A stretch of DNA of 64,000 bases from Odiellus spinosus (Eukaryota; Arthropoda; Arachnida; Opiliones; Phalangiidae): contig OY987232.1 of NCBI GenBank assembly GCA_963920705.1, forward strand, positions 18,141,942-18,205,941, written 5' to 3'. Under the pieces are notes generated by a model that was given only the letters and a program-made list of their open reading frames with translations, ran no database searches and was not told the DNA's origin. Each line of letters opens with the position of its first letter. Position 1 is the stretch's first letter. Made by a program: the position numbers and the translations under genes. Shown piece by piece: positions 12,401 through 23,063 of the stretch.

Positions 12401-15400
12401 ATTTTAAACGTGTTAGGAACCCATTATCGACAGCAGTTCTAATGCTGGTGTAATGCTGCAAACAGTCTATGGCCAATTGGCGTTTAGGAATGTTGTTTTC
12501 CAATACCCAATGCGACCAGATGTTTCGGTAAAAAAAATTTCTTCTTCACCCCATTATTAGTTTAACCAAAAGTCTATAATATTATTTAATAAAAGTAAAC
12601 AACGCCCCGTAGCTTAATACTATCAACAAAGGTCCAGTCCATCAATTAAAACTAACTAACGAGGTGTTGTTTACTTAAATGGAATAAATTGACAGACTTT
12701 TGCCCATATTCATTAGACTTAACTTTACCACACTAACTTTAAAACTAATTTTTAACATAAAGGTACTTCGAGGTGTGTCTTTCGAAGTTAACCCTGGAGA
12801 TACTGTGGCATTAGTTGGATGTAGTGGAAGTGGAAAAAGCACAGTTGTTCATTTATTACAAAGGTTTTACGATCCCAGTATTGGTCAAGTTAGTAAAAAC
12901 AAATATTACCAGAAGCCGATGAAACCCTCCTTTGAAGTCTATTACTCCCGGGTCTTGTCTACCCCTCTCTGTATGGGTTACTTTCAAAAAGCGCGATTCG
13001 TACGCCTCCTAACGGTACATATTTTCGGAGCGGGAGTTCGTCGAGCGAATATCTCTAGCAGCCTTAGAGTTCGTCAAAAAAACGTCGTCGTTTGTGGAGA
13101 GAGAGAATTTCCAATTTTCCGTAGACAGGGGGGTATGAAGTAGGACTCCTCCGATCTCGTAAAATTGGGAATTTTATCCATACAGAGAGGAGCGCTATAT
13201 CGGACATTAGAGTAGTAGACTTCAATGGAGGGTTTCATCGGCTTCTGAGTGAACTTATTTCTCATTTCCCACAATTTATAAATTTGCCCAGATTCCCCGC
13301 TAATTAATTAGAATTAAATTGCAATGACGTCAGCCTGCGTCGTTAAAACGTGTCCTGTAAAACACAGGAAATACTGACTTCCAAATAGAAATCAAATTTA
13401 ATTTTAACGGTGTTTGGAAATCCTTATGAACAGTAATTTTTGTAATGACGTCATTCCTTAATTCCAGTGCCAAAAAACAAGATTTTAACAATCCCAAGCC
13501 TTGGATATTTTCTGTTTTCAAGGGGGGATTAAGGCATATTTTACAATGGAGTAAAATTAATATGATTTAAATTAATTTTTAGGTTCTTTTGGATAACACT
13601 GATATAAGAAACTTGAATTTAGGATGGTATCGAAGCCTAATTGGTATCGTTGGTCAAGAACCATCCTTATTCGAAACGACAATAGCCGAAAATATCCGAT
13701 ATGGAAATATGGAGGCATCAGACGGTGCATTAGTACAAGCAGCCATCGCTGCCAATGCTCATGATTTTATAATGAAACTTCCAAATGTAAGCAGAAGTAG
13801 ATGAAACCCTCCTTTGAAGTCTACTACTCTAATGTTCCATATAGCGCTCCTCTCTGTATGGGTATAATTCCCCATTTTACGAGATCGGAGGGGTCCTACT
13901 TCATCCCCCCTGTCTACGGAAAATTGGAAATTCTCTCTCTCCACAAACGACGACGTTTTTTGGACGAACTCCAAGGCTGCTAGAGATATTCGCTCGACGA
14001 ACTCCCGCTCCGAAAATATCTACCGTTAGGAGGCGTACGAATCGCGCTTTTTAAAACTAACCCATACAGAGAGGGGTAGACAAGACCAGGGAGTAATACA
14101 CTTCAAAGGAGGGTTTCATCGGCTTCTGCGCAGATTTGCATTTTTAAAAAGGGTTTAAAGTTAAAAATATAATTCCTCGACCATTTAAATTTAAATATTT
14201 TCAGCAATACAACACGTTAGTTGGAGAAAAAGGTACCCAATTAAGTGGCGGACAAAAGCAGCGAATTGCAATTGCCAGAGCGTTAGTAAGAAACCCCAAA
14301 TTTCTATTACTGGACGAAGCCACGTCGGCTCTGGATTCAGTCAGTGAATCTCTAGTTCAAGCCGCTTTGGAAACTGTACGCAACAAACTCATAATCTATT
14401 TCGACTTGTATTTTGTTTCGTAACTTTATCATATTTTGTTAGGCTAGGAAAGGTCGTACAACTATTATAATTGCTCATCGTCTTTCAACAATTCGTAACG
14501 CGGATAAAATCATCGTTCTAAAGAAAGGAATTGTGGAAGAAATTGGATCCCACGCTGAACTAATGGCCAAAGAGTCTCACTACTATAAATTTGTTTGTTC
14601 GCAGGTATGGTCCCTAAGACCGCTACACATTGGTTGCGTCATGTGCCGGCGATTGCTTTAGCGCCTAACGTTCTATATTACCGTGAACTCTGATTAGCTC
14701 CCTCTATACGCAACGCTCCAAAAAAGGGTTACGCATCAAACCCTGTACACACTAGCCTGTTTTGGAGTGTTGCGTCGCGTGCGCCCATCGTTTTAGCGCG
14801 CGACGTTCGATTGTGCACGTGATCAGCTCGCTCTAAGCAACGCTCTTACACATTAAACCCTGTACACATTAGCTTGTTTTGAAGTACTGCGTCGCGTGCG
14901 CTGATCGTTTTAGCGCGTGACGTTCGATTGAGCGCGTGAAATCTGATACGCAACGCTCCAAAAAGGGATAATGTGTAGGGGGCTTTAGTATGTTTTGAGC
15001 GTTGTTAGTTTAATTTCAACTTAATTAGCATCTCTTCCAAACTAGCTAATGCGTAGATGGTTTCAGAAACAGCGTTTTAAATACTTGATACGTTTCAGGC
15101 CGAACTGACTAAAGAAGTTGAAAACAAACATATGGAGATTATGAACATTGACGACGTTATAATTAAAAACAACATCAATAATAATTTAGATGAAACGGCA
15201 GAATACAAGAAACATCGGAGGCATTCGTCTCTTCTTGATACGATTATGAGAATCTTGCCTATTGAGGTATGTCTATCTACTTTATCTGATCTTGAGTCTC
15301 CTAATTTGAATTTCAATAAATTATAGGAGCTAACTGAGAAGAAAAAGAGATCATATAAAAACTTTCACCAACAAATTCGATTACTAAGACTGTGTCTACC

Positions 15401-18400
15401 AGAATGGTATCTTCTCCTGTTTGGTATCTTGGCATCAGTCGTAATGGGAATGTCTTTTCCAGTTTTTGCAGTCATATTCGGTGACTGCATTAATGTAAGT
15501 TACTAAAACCAGAGGTATATAATAAACCCCTTCGGGGGGAAGTATGAAAGGTAGGCAAAATCGACGAACAACGAGTGCCCGGCGTAAATCGCGGCGGATC
15601 GACACACCGCTTTACTCCCAAAAAATAGTTACACCATTTTGAACCTCACTAAAATTTCCCTACGCGCGCTTCCGGAACTCGCGAGCCGAAGTCAACCTTC
15701 GACTCCATTTTAACAGACAGCCTGACTCCAGAGACAGGAAGTTCTAAACACAAATCGAGCCGTCTTGTTTATACAAAGACCATTTACTAGAGTAGCGACA
15801 TTGAGAAGTCCAGCGCGAGCTAGTGGTATAGATAGTCAGCAGCGGGCTCTTGTTGTTCCTGATTTTTAGCATTGGTAGTATAGGGGCTTTCATACTTCCC
15901 CCGAAGGGGGTTATTATATACCTCTGCTAAAACCAAAAATATGATAGGTTTAACCTTTTGACCTCTCCATAAAGTTTAAAAACAGATCTCTCTAGTTTGA
16001 AAGCGATTATGACATATTTCTTTCCCCTACCAGAAGTAATCTTAAATTATAACGGCTCGTAGTGGCCAAGGCTTAACGAAAAATAATTAGATTGTGACAA
16101 ATAATGCGTATCTTTTTAATCTACTTATGTTATTATATATTTAATTGTTCAATCTATCAAATAATTAAGTTTCTGCGATCGAACAACAACTCTAAGCATG
16201 GTAATTAACTAAAAGTTTTGGGAAATTTATCGATAGACGTTGATGCTAAGAGCTAATTAAGTGGGAACCTGCCTGTAGTTCGAAAAAGGTTTATAGAAAG
16301 GGGATCCAAAGAATTCTCTATTGTAACTTCTATCAGAAGTAGATGAAACCCTCCTTTGAAGTCTACTACTCTAATGTTCCATATAGCGCTCCTCTCTGTA
16401 TGGGTAAAATTCACAATTTTACGAGATCGGAGGGGTCCTACTTCATACCCCCCTGTCTACGGAAAATTGGAAATTCTCTCTCTCCACAAACGACGACGTT
16501 TTTTTGACGAACTCCGAGGTTGCTAGAGATATTCGCTCGACGAACTCCCGCTCCGAAAATATCTACCGTTAGGAGGCGTACGAATCGCGCTTTTTGAAAC
16601 TAACCCATACAGAGAGGGGTAGACAAGACCCGGGAGTAATAGACTTCAAAGGAGGATTTCATTGGCTTCTACTTCTATCCTTTCTTTCTAAAACTAAACT
16701 GGTTTAGTTAAAATATATTAATTTCTAATTAGGTCCTAACGGCTTCAAAGAGCACTGCTTATCCAAAAATTAACGAATACGTCCATCAAATGTTGTTTAT
16801 AGGATCAGGTCACGCAGTTGCAGCGTTTCTTCAGGTATATTAAATATAGATTAACTTGTCATAATTATAAATCGGGTACTACATCAAATCATTTCTTAAT
16901 CTTTCAAGAGTGTCCTGTACAGTGTTGCGGGAGAAAGGCAAACCCTAAGAGTACGAAAGAAGGTGTTTCGATCACTACTAGCACAAGTAAGTACTTAAAT
17001 TAAACTAGAAATAAATTTAAAATTAAAAATAGGCTTAGCTGGATTCATGAAGATCCTGGTTTTCTCAGCGACCAAAGAACAAAGGTTTAGTCGTTAAGGC
17101 GAGATCTCAATGAGACTTCTAATATTTAACATTCGATTGGTTGCTGACCTTTCAATGCAAATAAATTCAGGATTTTCATGAATCCAGCTAAGCCTATTTT
17201 TTGGGTAAGTTTTAAATTTGTTTCTAGTGTTAATATTTGTTTGAAATTTTGTTTACTGGTGGATTAGGACTAAAAAACAATCAGTTGTTGTTAGGGTTGC
17301 ATTTTCCCGTCAAACAAACATTAATTATGGTTTAATTTCAGGATATCACGTGGTTTGATGACCCCAAGAATGCAACAGGAGCATTATGTGCCCGATTATC
17401 TATAGACGCGTCGAAAGTGCGAATAGCAACAGTCGATAGAATTAGCACTTTCACAAACGCATTAGCAACTTTGGTAACTTGTTTCTACGTGGTGTTTTCC
17501 TGGTCCACCGATTTGGGTCTCATCTTCCTGGCTTTCATGCCACTAATATTTATCAGCACCTATCTTAGTACGAGCATATTTGGTAGCCACCATTTTCAAG
17601 AAAAATTATCTGAAGAAGGAGCGTCCAAAGTAAATAAAAACTGAGCTATTACTAAAGCAGCGTTCATACTAGTTCATATTAGTTCTAGCAGAAGCCGATG
17701 AAACCCTCCTTTGAAGTCTACTACTCCAATGTTCCATATAGCGCTCCTCTCTGTATGGGTAAAATTCCCAATTTTACGAGATCGGAGGGGGTCCTACTTC
17801 ATCCCCCCTGTCTACGGAAAATTGGAAATTCTCTCTCTCCACAAACGACGACGTTTTTTTGACGAACTCCGAGGCTGCTAGAGATATTCGCTCGACGAAC
17901 TCCCGCTCCGAAAACATCTACCGTTAGGAGGCGTACGAATCGCGCCTTTTGAGAATAACCCATACAGAGAGGGGTAGACAAGACCCGGGAGTAATAGACT
18001 TCAAAGGAGGGTTTCATCGGCTTCTGATAAAACTGAGCTATTACTAAAGCAGCGTTCATACTAGTTCATACTAGTTCTAGTCAAAATCTTTGTTTTTTAA
18101 TTCTGTCCTATAGACTGCAGTTGAAGCAATAAGTTGCATTCGTACCGTGACGTCACTTCACCGACAAGAAACGTTTACAAAGAAGTTTTTGTTCAGTTTG
18201 AAAAAGCCTTACAGGTATGGAAAAATTAATTAGTAGATATGTCTCTATTCGAATCTTATTATTATCATAATGTTTACAGGAGTGTGAGTCGCACAGCGCA
18301 TTTCAAAGCAATCTCCTTCGCCTTTTCTCAAAGTACAATGTGTTTTGCAATAATCGCTTGCATCTATAGAGGTAGTTACATCGTTACAACGGGAAAATTA

Positions 18401-21400
18401 ATTTTTAAAGGATTATTCACGTAATAACATTAATTTTGTCGTTAATTTTACTAACTAGAGATATGTAATTGTACAGATTCTATCTTGATTCTTTAGTGTT
18501 AGTCAAGCAATCATTGTGGGGATATTAGTGTTTGGACAAGCTTTAACTTACGCCCCTGAATATCAGAAGGCTAAGCAATCGGCGGACAGAATATTCGATC
18601 TTCTTGACAGAAAACCAAAGAAAAAGGAAACTTACAATTCAATTACTGGGGCGCTTCAGGTACGAGTGAAATAAACTTAAATTTAGTTTTCAATGAACTC
18701 CAAATTAAAATTGAGTCATATTTTCGGGTTAATCGTTAAAAAACGATTCAGAATATATATACATATGTCATAGAACAAAATTACAGCGACAGTAAAAATA
18801 CATATTTTATAATTTTTAAAAAAAATCCCCGCAATCTACGTCATCACTATAGTCACGTGATTTCGATATTGTAGAGCCAAGAAAGATCAGATCCTTCTTG
18901 GTAGAGCCAGAAGCCGATGAAACCCTCCTTTGAAGTTTATTACTCCCTGGTCTTGTCTACCCCTCTCTGTATGGGTTAGTTTCAAAAAGCGCGATTCGTA
19001 CGCCACCTAGCGGTAGATATTTTCGGAGCGGGAGTTCGTCGAGCGAATATCTCTAGCAGCCTCGGAGTTCGTCAAAAAAACGTCGTCGTTAGTGGAGAGA
19101 GAGTATTTCCAATTTTCCGTAGACAGGGGGTATAAAGTAGGACCCCTCCGATCTCGTAAAATTGGGAATTTTACCCATACAGAGAGGAGGGCTATACGGA
19201 ACATTAGTGTAGTAGACTTCAAAGGAGGGTTTCATCGGCTTCTGGTAGAGCCTACAGTTGATTCTCGCACGTTCTGACACGTGACATGGAGCCTAGCTTT
19301 TAATAAAAATTTGCGCCATTTTGCTTGCAAATATTTTCATGGTGAATTATATTTTTTTAACCAATTCGTGTTAATTTCAGTCTTTGGACACTGAAAAATA
19401 TACCGGTGGAAAGAGTGTTCAATTTTCCAACGTACATTTCTCGTATCCAATGAGATCAGAAATCAAAGTTCTACGTGGTTTAGATTTAACCGTTCCAGCC
19501 AATCAAACGGTAGCTCTCGTTGGAATGTCCGGTTGTGGTAAAAGCACGTGCATTCATCTATTAGAACGATTTTACGAATGCAAGAAAGGGGAAGTGGTAA
19601 AAAATACTATATAATTTAATTTTTAATTTCAATCGAATTTTAAATTCTAATTATTTTTTAGTTAGTGGAGAATATTAACATTAAAGACTACAGTATCCCT
19701 CATCTACGTTCTATTATTGGTCATGTTGGTCAAGAACCAGTTCTTCTAGGTTACTCAGTTGCCGAAAATATCGCTTATGGCGATAATTCTAGAAGAGTAC
19801 CTTACGAAGAAATAGTCAACGCTGCCAAAACAGCAAATATTCATAATTTCATTTGCTCACTGCCCCAAGTAAGTAACAGTAACACAAGTTATTCCAGGGT
19901 TGCCACAGTTTTTTCAGATCCAAATTCCCTGATTATTCCCTGACCTTTTCCAACGATTTTCCCTGACCGTTTCGACTAATACTACCCAATTTTTAAGCTT
20001 TTATTGTTTTATATAATCGCGTTCGCCAAACTGCAGGCGTATCTTTGTTCTAATCTATACAACTGACACGGTCAGCTGTGAAATTTTTCCGCAGATAATG
20101 ATTGTAATTTCCTGGCTTCTTGAAAGATCTTTAAATTCCCTGACTTTTTAAAATATCTTAAAATTCCCTGTCTTTTTTGGTTCATTTTCAAATTCCCTGA
20201 CTTTTCCAGGTTTCCCTGACCCGTGGCAACCCTCTATTCTTGAGCAATTTTCAACTAAATGAATTTAATATTACAGGGATATGACACTGTTCTTGGAAAT
20301 CGTGATAGCCATTTAAGTGGTGGAGAAAAGCAGAGAGTCGCAATTGCCAGAGCTTTAGTTAGGAACCCAAAGATTCTTCTACTCGATGAAGCCACTTCCG
20401 CTTTGGATTCTCAAAATGAGAAGGTGAATTCAAATTCTTAATTTTCATTTTTTGACTTTAGTGGTTCCAGAAGCCGATGAAACTCTCCTTTGAAGTCTAT
20501 TACTCCCGGGTCTTGTCTACCCCTCTCTGTATGGGTTAGTTTCAAAAAGCGCGATTCGTACGCCTCCTAACGGTAGATATTTTCGGAGCGGGAGTTCGTC
20601 GAGCGAATATCTCTAGCAGCCTCGGAGTTCGTCAAAAAAACGTCGTCGTTTGTGGAGAGAGAGAATTTCCCCTTTTCCGTAGACAGGGGGGATGAAGTAG
20701 GACCCCTCCGATCTAGTAAAATTGTGAATTTTACCCATACAGAGAGGAGCGCTATATGGAACATTAGAGTAGTAGACTTCAAAGGAGGGTTTCATCTACT
20801 TCTGGTGGTTCCTAATGTATTACCAAAAGTTTATCACTAAAAGTAAACAACGCCCTTTAGTTTAATTCTACCAGCAAATGAAATAGACATTTGGTTTGAA
20901 CAGAAGTAGATGAAAGCCTCCTTTGAAGTCTACTACTCTAATGTTACATATCGCGCTCCTCTCTGTATGGGTAAAATTCCCAATTTTACGAGTTAGAAGG
21001 GGTCCTACTTCATACCCCCCTGTCTACGCAAAATTGGAAATTCTCTCTCTCCACAAACGACGACGTTTTTTTGGACGAACTCCAAGGCTGCTAGAGATAT
21101 TCGCTCGACGAGCTCCCGCTCCGAAAAACATCTACCGTTAGGAGGCGTACGAATCGCCCCTTTTGAGAATAACCCATACAGAGAGGGGTAGACAAGACCA
21201 GGGAGTAATAGACTTCAAAGGAGGGTTTCATCGGCTTCTGGTTTGAATAATATCATATGAATAAGCTATATATTTCTATTTATTAGATTGTACAAGAAGC
21301 TTTAGATAAAGCAAGACAAGGTAGAACGTGCATTGTAATTGCACATCGTTTATCAACTGTCCAAAACGCCGACATGATTGCCGTGATACAAGACGGAAAA

Positions 21401-21493
21401 GTCGTTGAAAGAGGAACCCATTATGAACTTTTAACGAAACGGGCGCTTTATTATAAAATGTTTCGAATGCAAAATGATTCTAGAAAATTTTGA
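6446..21493 (+). CDS. ABCB1-like: ABCB-type full ABC transporter (P-glycoprotein-like)
   Basis: ATP-driven efflux pump, expected in the plasma membrane. Twenty-five exons join in frame to about 1373 residues: 6446-6561, 7588-7639, 7708-7958, 9078-9161, 10171-10431, 10654-10825, 11389-11700, 11778-11891, 12417-12527, 12763-12888, 13583-13786, 14205-14375, 14443-14604, 15099-15266, 15327-15494, 16733-16834, 16909-16986, 17342-17629, 18114-18214, 18280-18420, 18497-18659, 19381-19596, 19662-19868, 20277-20423, 21287-21493. The order is TMD1-NBD1-linker-TMD2-NBD2. NBD1 has Walker [10 protein letters not shown] (about 510-518), Q-loop VGQEP, signature LSGGQ (about 614) and Walker B FLLLDE. NBD2 has GMSGCGKST (about 1163), VGQEP, signature LSGGE (about 1269) and ILLLDE. 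Both H-loops read IAHRLST. All introns are GT-AG. CAG at 6434-6436 just before the ATG suggests a spliced 5' UTR. AATAAA lies at 21616. Substrate cannot be read; bile-salt or peptide exporters of the same subfamily are alternatives. Confidence 0.94.
7059..7401 (+). repeat. 343 bp dispersed repeat, left copy
   Basis: Nearly identical, in the same orientation, to 24546-24888. It includes the GGATACGAATTAGA block and the TTATCCATCAATTTATTCGA block. It lies in ABCB intron 1, and its partner lies downstream of the gene. No terminal inverted repeats or coding potential were seen. Confidence 0.88.
8150..8213 (-). other. tRNA-like or tRNA-derived SINE fragment
   Basis: On the minus strand a box A-like TTGCCAAGTTGG is followed about 35 nt later by a box B-like GGTTCGATTCCC, the spacing of a tRNA-type internal promoter. 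The T stem pairs poorly and no clean acceptor stem is visible, so this looks like a tRNA pseudogene or SINE head rather than a working tRNA. It sits in ABCB intron 3. Confidence 0.4.
8301..8690. mobile_element. Non-autonomous hAT-like transposon (390 bp)
   Basis: The ends are CAGTAGCGGCGGA and TCCGCCGCCACTG, an imperfect terminal inverted repeat continued by G-rich and C-rich arms (GGGGGGGGGGACA against TGTCCCCATG). A perfect 8 bp target-site duplication GTCCAAAC occurs at 8293-8300 and 8691-8698. CAGTGGCGG-type ends and 8 bp duplications are typical of hAT elements. No transposase is encoded. It is inserted in ABCB intron 3. Confidence 0.88.
9811..10148 (+). mobile_element. Foldback element FB1, copy 1
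   Basis: 338 bp, forward orientation, in ABCB intron 4. The left end is CAGAAGTATATGAAACCCTC and the right end is the complement-like GGGTTTCATCGGCTTCTG. The flanks (GTATAAC and ATGTTAT) do not form the 7 bp duplication seen at other copies. Confidence 0.93.
10442..10605. mobile_element. Foldback element FB3, copy in ABCB intron 5
   Basis: Inverted arms AAAATAGGCTTAGCTGGATT and AATCCAGCTAAGCCTATTTT enclose about 90 bp, so the RNA or single strand would fold into one hairpin. It fills most of the 222 bp intron between exons 5 and 6. Related copies lie near 17027, 41845 and 59445. Confidence 0.85.
10833..11170 (+). mobile_element. Foldback element FB1, copy 2, at a splice donor
   Basis: 338 bp, forward, inserted 7 nt inside ABCB intron 6. 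The 7 nt between exon end and element are GTAATAT, and GTAAAAT follows the right end at 11171-11177. The target-site duplication is therefore the 5' splice site itself, and the original donor is kept next to exon 6. Confidence 0.94.
11205..11345. mobile_element. Foldback element FB4, truncated copy
   Basis: Matches the left half of the fuller copy at 25169-25865: GTAGCTTAATACTATCAG, then the block reading AAAAAAGTCATCACCCCTGT and the TTTGGACTCTTCC block. It lies in ABCB intron 6, just right of FB1 copy 2. Confidence 0.75.
12567..12702. mobile_element. Foldback element FB4, internally deleted copy
   Basis: It has both FB4 ends (CAAAAGTCTATAA on the left, ACAGACTTTTG on the right, with GTAAACAACGCCCCGTAGC and GAGGTGTTGTTTAC arms) but almost no interior. 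It lies in ABCB intron 9. Confidence 0.75.
12910..13247 (-). mobile_element. Foldback element FB1, copy 3
   Basis: 338 bp, reverse orientation, starting 21 nt into ABCB intron 10. Both CAGAAG/CTTCTG ends are present. The flanks ATATTAC and AGTGAAC show no target-site duplication. Confidence 0.93.
13792..14128 (+). mobile_element. Foldback element FB1, copy 4
   Basis: 337 bp, forward, starting only 5 nt into ABCB intron 11 (donor GTAAG, then the element). The flanks do not match as a 7 bp duplication. Confidence 0.93.
14640..14965. repeat. Degenerate GC-richer repeat block in ABCB intron 13
   Basis: Three imperfect repeats carry GCGTCGCGTGCGC-like, TTTTAGCGCG and ACGTTCGATTG blocks separated by ACGCAACGCTCC, partly as inverted copies. 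It is much richer in CpG than the surroundings. No reading frame or element ends were identified. Confidence 0.6.
15510..15926. mobile_element. Foldback element FB2, copy 1
   Basis: About 417 bp with terminal inverted repeats of roughly 40 bp starting CAGAGGTATATAATAA and ending TTATTATATACCTCTG, each followed inward by a CCCCTTCGGGGGGAAG stem. A perfect 7 bp target-site duplication CTAAAAC lies at 15503-15509 and 15927-15933. No coding capacity. In ABCB intron 15. Confidence 0.94.
16334..16671 (+). mobile_element. Foldback element FB1, copy 5
   Basis: 338 bp, forward, in ABCB intron 15. The last base of the right end is changed (CTTCTA instead of CTTCTG). CTTCTAT occurs on both sides as a 7 bp duplication. 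Confidence 0.92.
17027..17204. mobile_element. Foldback element FB3, copy in ABCB intron 17
   Basis: Inverted arms AATAGGCTTAGCTGGATTCA and TGAATCCAGCTAAGCCTATT. Weaker pairing continues outward (CTAGAAATAAATTT on the left, AAATTTGTTTCTAG on the right, then GGTTGCATTTTCCC near 17300), so the full element may span most of the intron. Confidence 0.8.
17689..18026 (+). mobile_element. Foldback element FB1, copy 6, flanked by 54 bp direct repeats
   Basis: 338 bp, forward, in ABCB intron 18. Instead of a 7 bp duplication the element is abutted on both sides by the same 54-55 bp sequence (17634-17688 and 18027-18080), with one extra A and one T/C difference. Confidence 0.93.
18691..18812 (+). repeat. 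Dispersed repeat shared with 4708-4820
   Basis: Same orientation and high similarity over about 115 bp, including TTAATCGTTAAAAAACGATT-like and TTACAGCGACAGTAAAAAT blocks. In ABCB intron 21. Nature unknown. Confidence 0.75.
18908..19244 (-). mobile_element. Foldback element FB1, copy 7
   Basis: 337 bp, reverse, in ABCB intron 21. A perfect 7 bp target-site duplication GTAGAGC lies at 18901-18907 and 19245-19251. Just left (about 18878-18902) is a short remnant with the AGATCAGATCCTTCTTGG ends of family FB6 (see 50288). Confidence 0.96.
19895..20233. mobile_element. hAT-like CAGGGTTGCCA element, ABCB intron 23
   Basis: The left end is CAGGGTTGCCACAG and the right end GTGGCAACCCT, with repeated AAATTCCCTGAC and TTTTCCCTGACC blocks between. 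These ends are common in hAT-type non-autonomous elements. A clear target-site duplication was not found. Confidence 0.7.
20468..20804 (-). mobile_element. Foldback element FB1, copy 8
   Basis: 337 bp, reverse, 45 nt into ABCB intron 24. A perfect 7 bp target-site duplication GTGGTTC lies at 20461-20467 and 20805-20811. Confidence 0.96.
20901..21240 (+). mobile_element. Foldback element FB1, copy 9
   Basis: 340 bp, forward, the second FB1 copy in ABCB intron 24. A perfect 7 bp duplication GTTTGAA lies at 20894-20900 and 21241-21247. An FB4 end fragment (GTAAACAACGCCC) lies between the two copies. Confidence 0.96.
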
Positions 21494-21938
21494 ATTTCAA
21501 CTAACACCTTAGATCTCCATCACAACGAACGTTACGCGACTTTGACTAACGATTTTTAAGTAATTATATAATTACCGATTGAGAAACGCGTAATTACATC
21601 TGTAATTAACATTAAAATAAATAAATTATGGCTAAAACCTTTAATTAATTTTTAAGTGAAATATCTTAATCATAAAAAATTATCATCCCATTTTAAACTC
21701 ACACTTTGAAAGCGAAAAAATGGTGACTGCCTTACTTTTAGTATTAAGAGTTTGTGTTACTTATGGTACTATAAGTAATATATTCATAATTTCATATAAA
21801 TTCATGGCGTGATCTCGTCTTGATTGTTTTTAAATTTAATTTAATTTAGCCTCCCTAATAAAAACAAACGATTGCATAATCACCATGGAATTGTATTTTT
21901 TTTTCCAGATTTAATAATTTCGTTTAAATGATAACTAC
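21494..21938. other. ABCB 3' flank
   Basis: Holds overlapping AATAAA hexamers at 21616-21625, about 120 nt after the stop codon, the likely polyadenylation signal of the ABCB gene. No further coding or repeat feature seen. Confidence 0.6.
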
Positions 21939-22276
21939 CAGAAGTAGATGAAACCCTCCTTTGAAGTCTACTACTCTAATGTTCGATATAGCGCTCCTCT
22001 CTGTATGGGTAAAATTCCCAATTTTACGAGATCGGAGGGGTCCTACTTCATACCCCCCTGTCTACGGAAAATTGGAAATTCTCTCTCTCCACAAACGACG
22101 ACGTTTTTTTCACGAAGTCCGAGGCTGCTAGAGATATTCGCTGGACGAACTCCCGCTCCGAAAATATCTACCGTTAGGTTGCGTACGAATCGCGCCTTTT
22201 GAAACTAACCCATACAGAGAGGGGTAGACAAGACCCGGGAGTAATAGACTTCAAAGGAGGGTTTCATCGGCTTCTG
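21939..22276 (+). mobile_element. Foldback element FB1, copy 10
   Basis: 338 bp, forward, downstream of the ABCB gene. Flanks TAACTAC and TAACTAG match at 6 of 7 positions, a slightly decayed target-site duplication. Confidence 0.94.
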
Positions 22277-22304
22277 TAACTAGTAACTCGCAAATTTGGT
22301 TTTG

Positions 22305-22617
22305 CAGCGTTGCCACAGTTTTTTCAGATTCAAATTTCCTGACTTTTCCAGGTTTTTTCCCTGACCTTTTCAGCTAATACTACCCAATTTTTAACCTTTT
22401 ATTTTTATATTATATTGCAATTGCGTTCACCAAACTTTGTTGCAGGCGTATCTTTGTTCTAATCTACATAACTGACACGGTCAGATAAGAATCTTTTCTG
22501 CGGATAATGATTGTAATTTCCTGACTTTTTAAAATATCTTAAAATTCCCTGACCTTTTGGTTCATTTCCAAATTCCCTGACCTTTCTCTGTTTTCCCTGA
22601 CCTATGGCAGCTTTGTA
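22305..22617. mobile_element. hAT-like GTTGCCACAG element, truncated
   Basis: Same CCCTGAC-rich interior as the copy at 19895-20233, with GCGTTGCCACAGTTTTTTC on the left and TTTCCCTGACC before a poor GGCAGC right end. Related sequence also lies at 27242-27375 and 27594-28506. Confidence 0.65.
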
Positions 22618-22760
22618 TTTCATCAAACCTGTTCGCTCTAGTGATTGGCTCTGGCTTTGATTATAATGAGTAGTTATAAATTGATTAAACAGTCGAGCAT
22701 TGCTTAATTTACTGCCGAAGGGCTTCGAAGAGTTCGAGAAAACGTGTGAAAGAAATCGAC

Positions 22761-22995
22761 TTATCATTTCAATTGAAAATGAAGTTCAATTTGATCCATA
22801 ATCACTTCTAATATGATGATGACGCTACAGATTAGTAAGCAGGCTAGTAGAGCGTAAAATGGAGGTGTCATTTCAAAGAGACTCAAATCGGCAGCACTAT
22901 CTTGCGGTTTCTTCCAAGTAATGTAATCGATGTTATAATTAAATTCAAAATCCAAGTACGCGAAAGGTTTGCTTTCAAAAAATGGATGCAGCCTG
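22761..22995 (-). pseudogene. Orphan exon with a C-terminal membrane segment
   Basis: On the minus strand a good acceptor (a run of T then CAG near 22996) opens a frame to a stop at about 22761. It ends with a strongly hydrophobic stretch (FYALLACLLICSVIIILEVI) after an Asp/Ser-rich lead and a short polar tail. The shape of acceptor, last transmembrane helix and stop resembles the last exon of an ionotropic receptor-like protein, but the match is only by eye. No upstream exon is visible in the next kilobase, which is occupied by an FB2 element. I treat it as a stranded exon or gene fragment. Chance is possible. Confidence 0.35.
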
Positions 22996-23063
22996 AAAAA
23001 TGGTGCAAAAAAGGCACCATTTTGAAATATTAAGACGTATTTCCTTCAGGGAAATGGTAAAAT

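Noticed and set aside
22459-22767. 102-codon minus-strand frame
   Set aside because: Runs through the CCCTGAC-rich repeat and begins after the orphan exon's stop. No domain.
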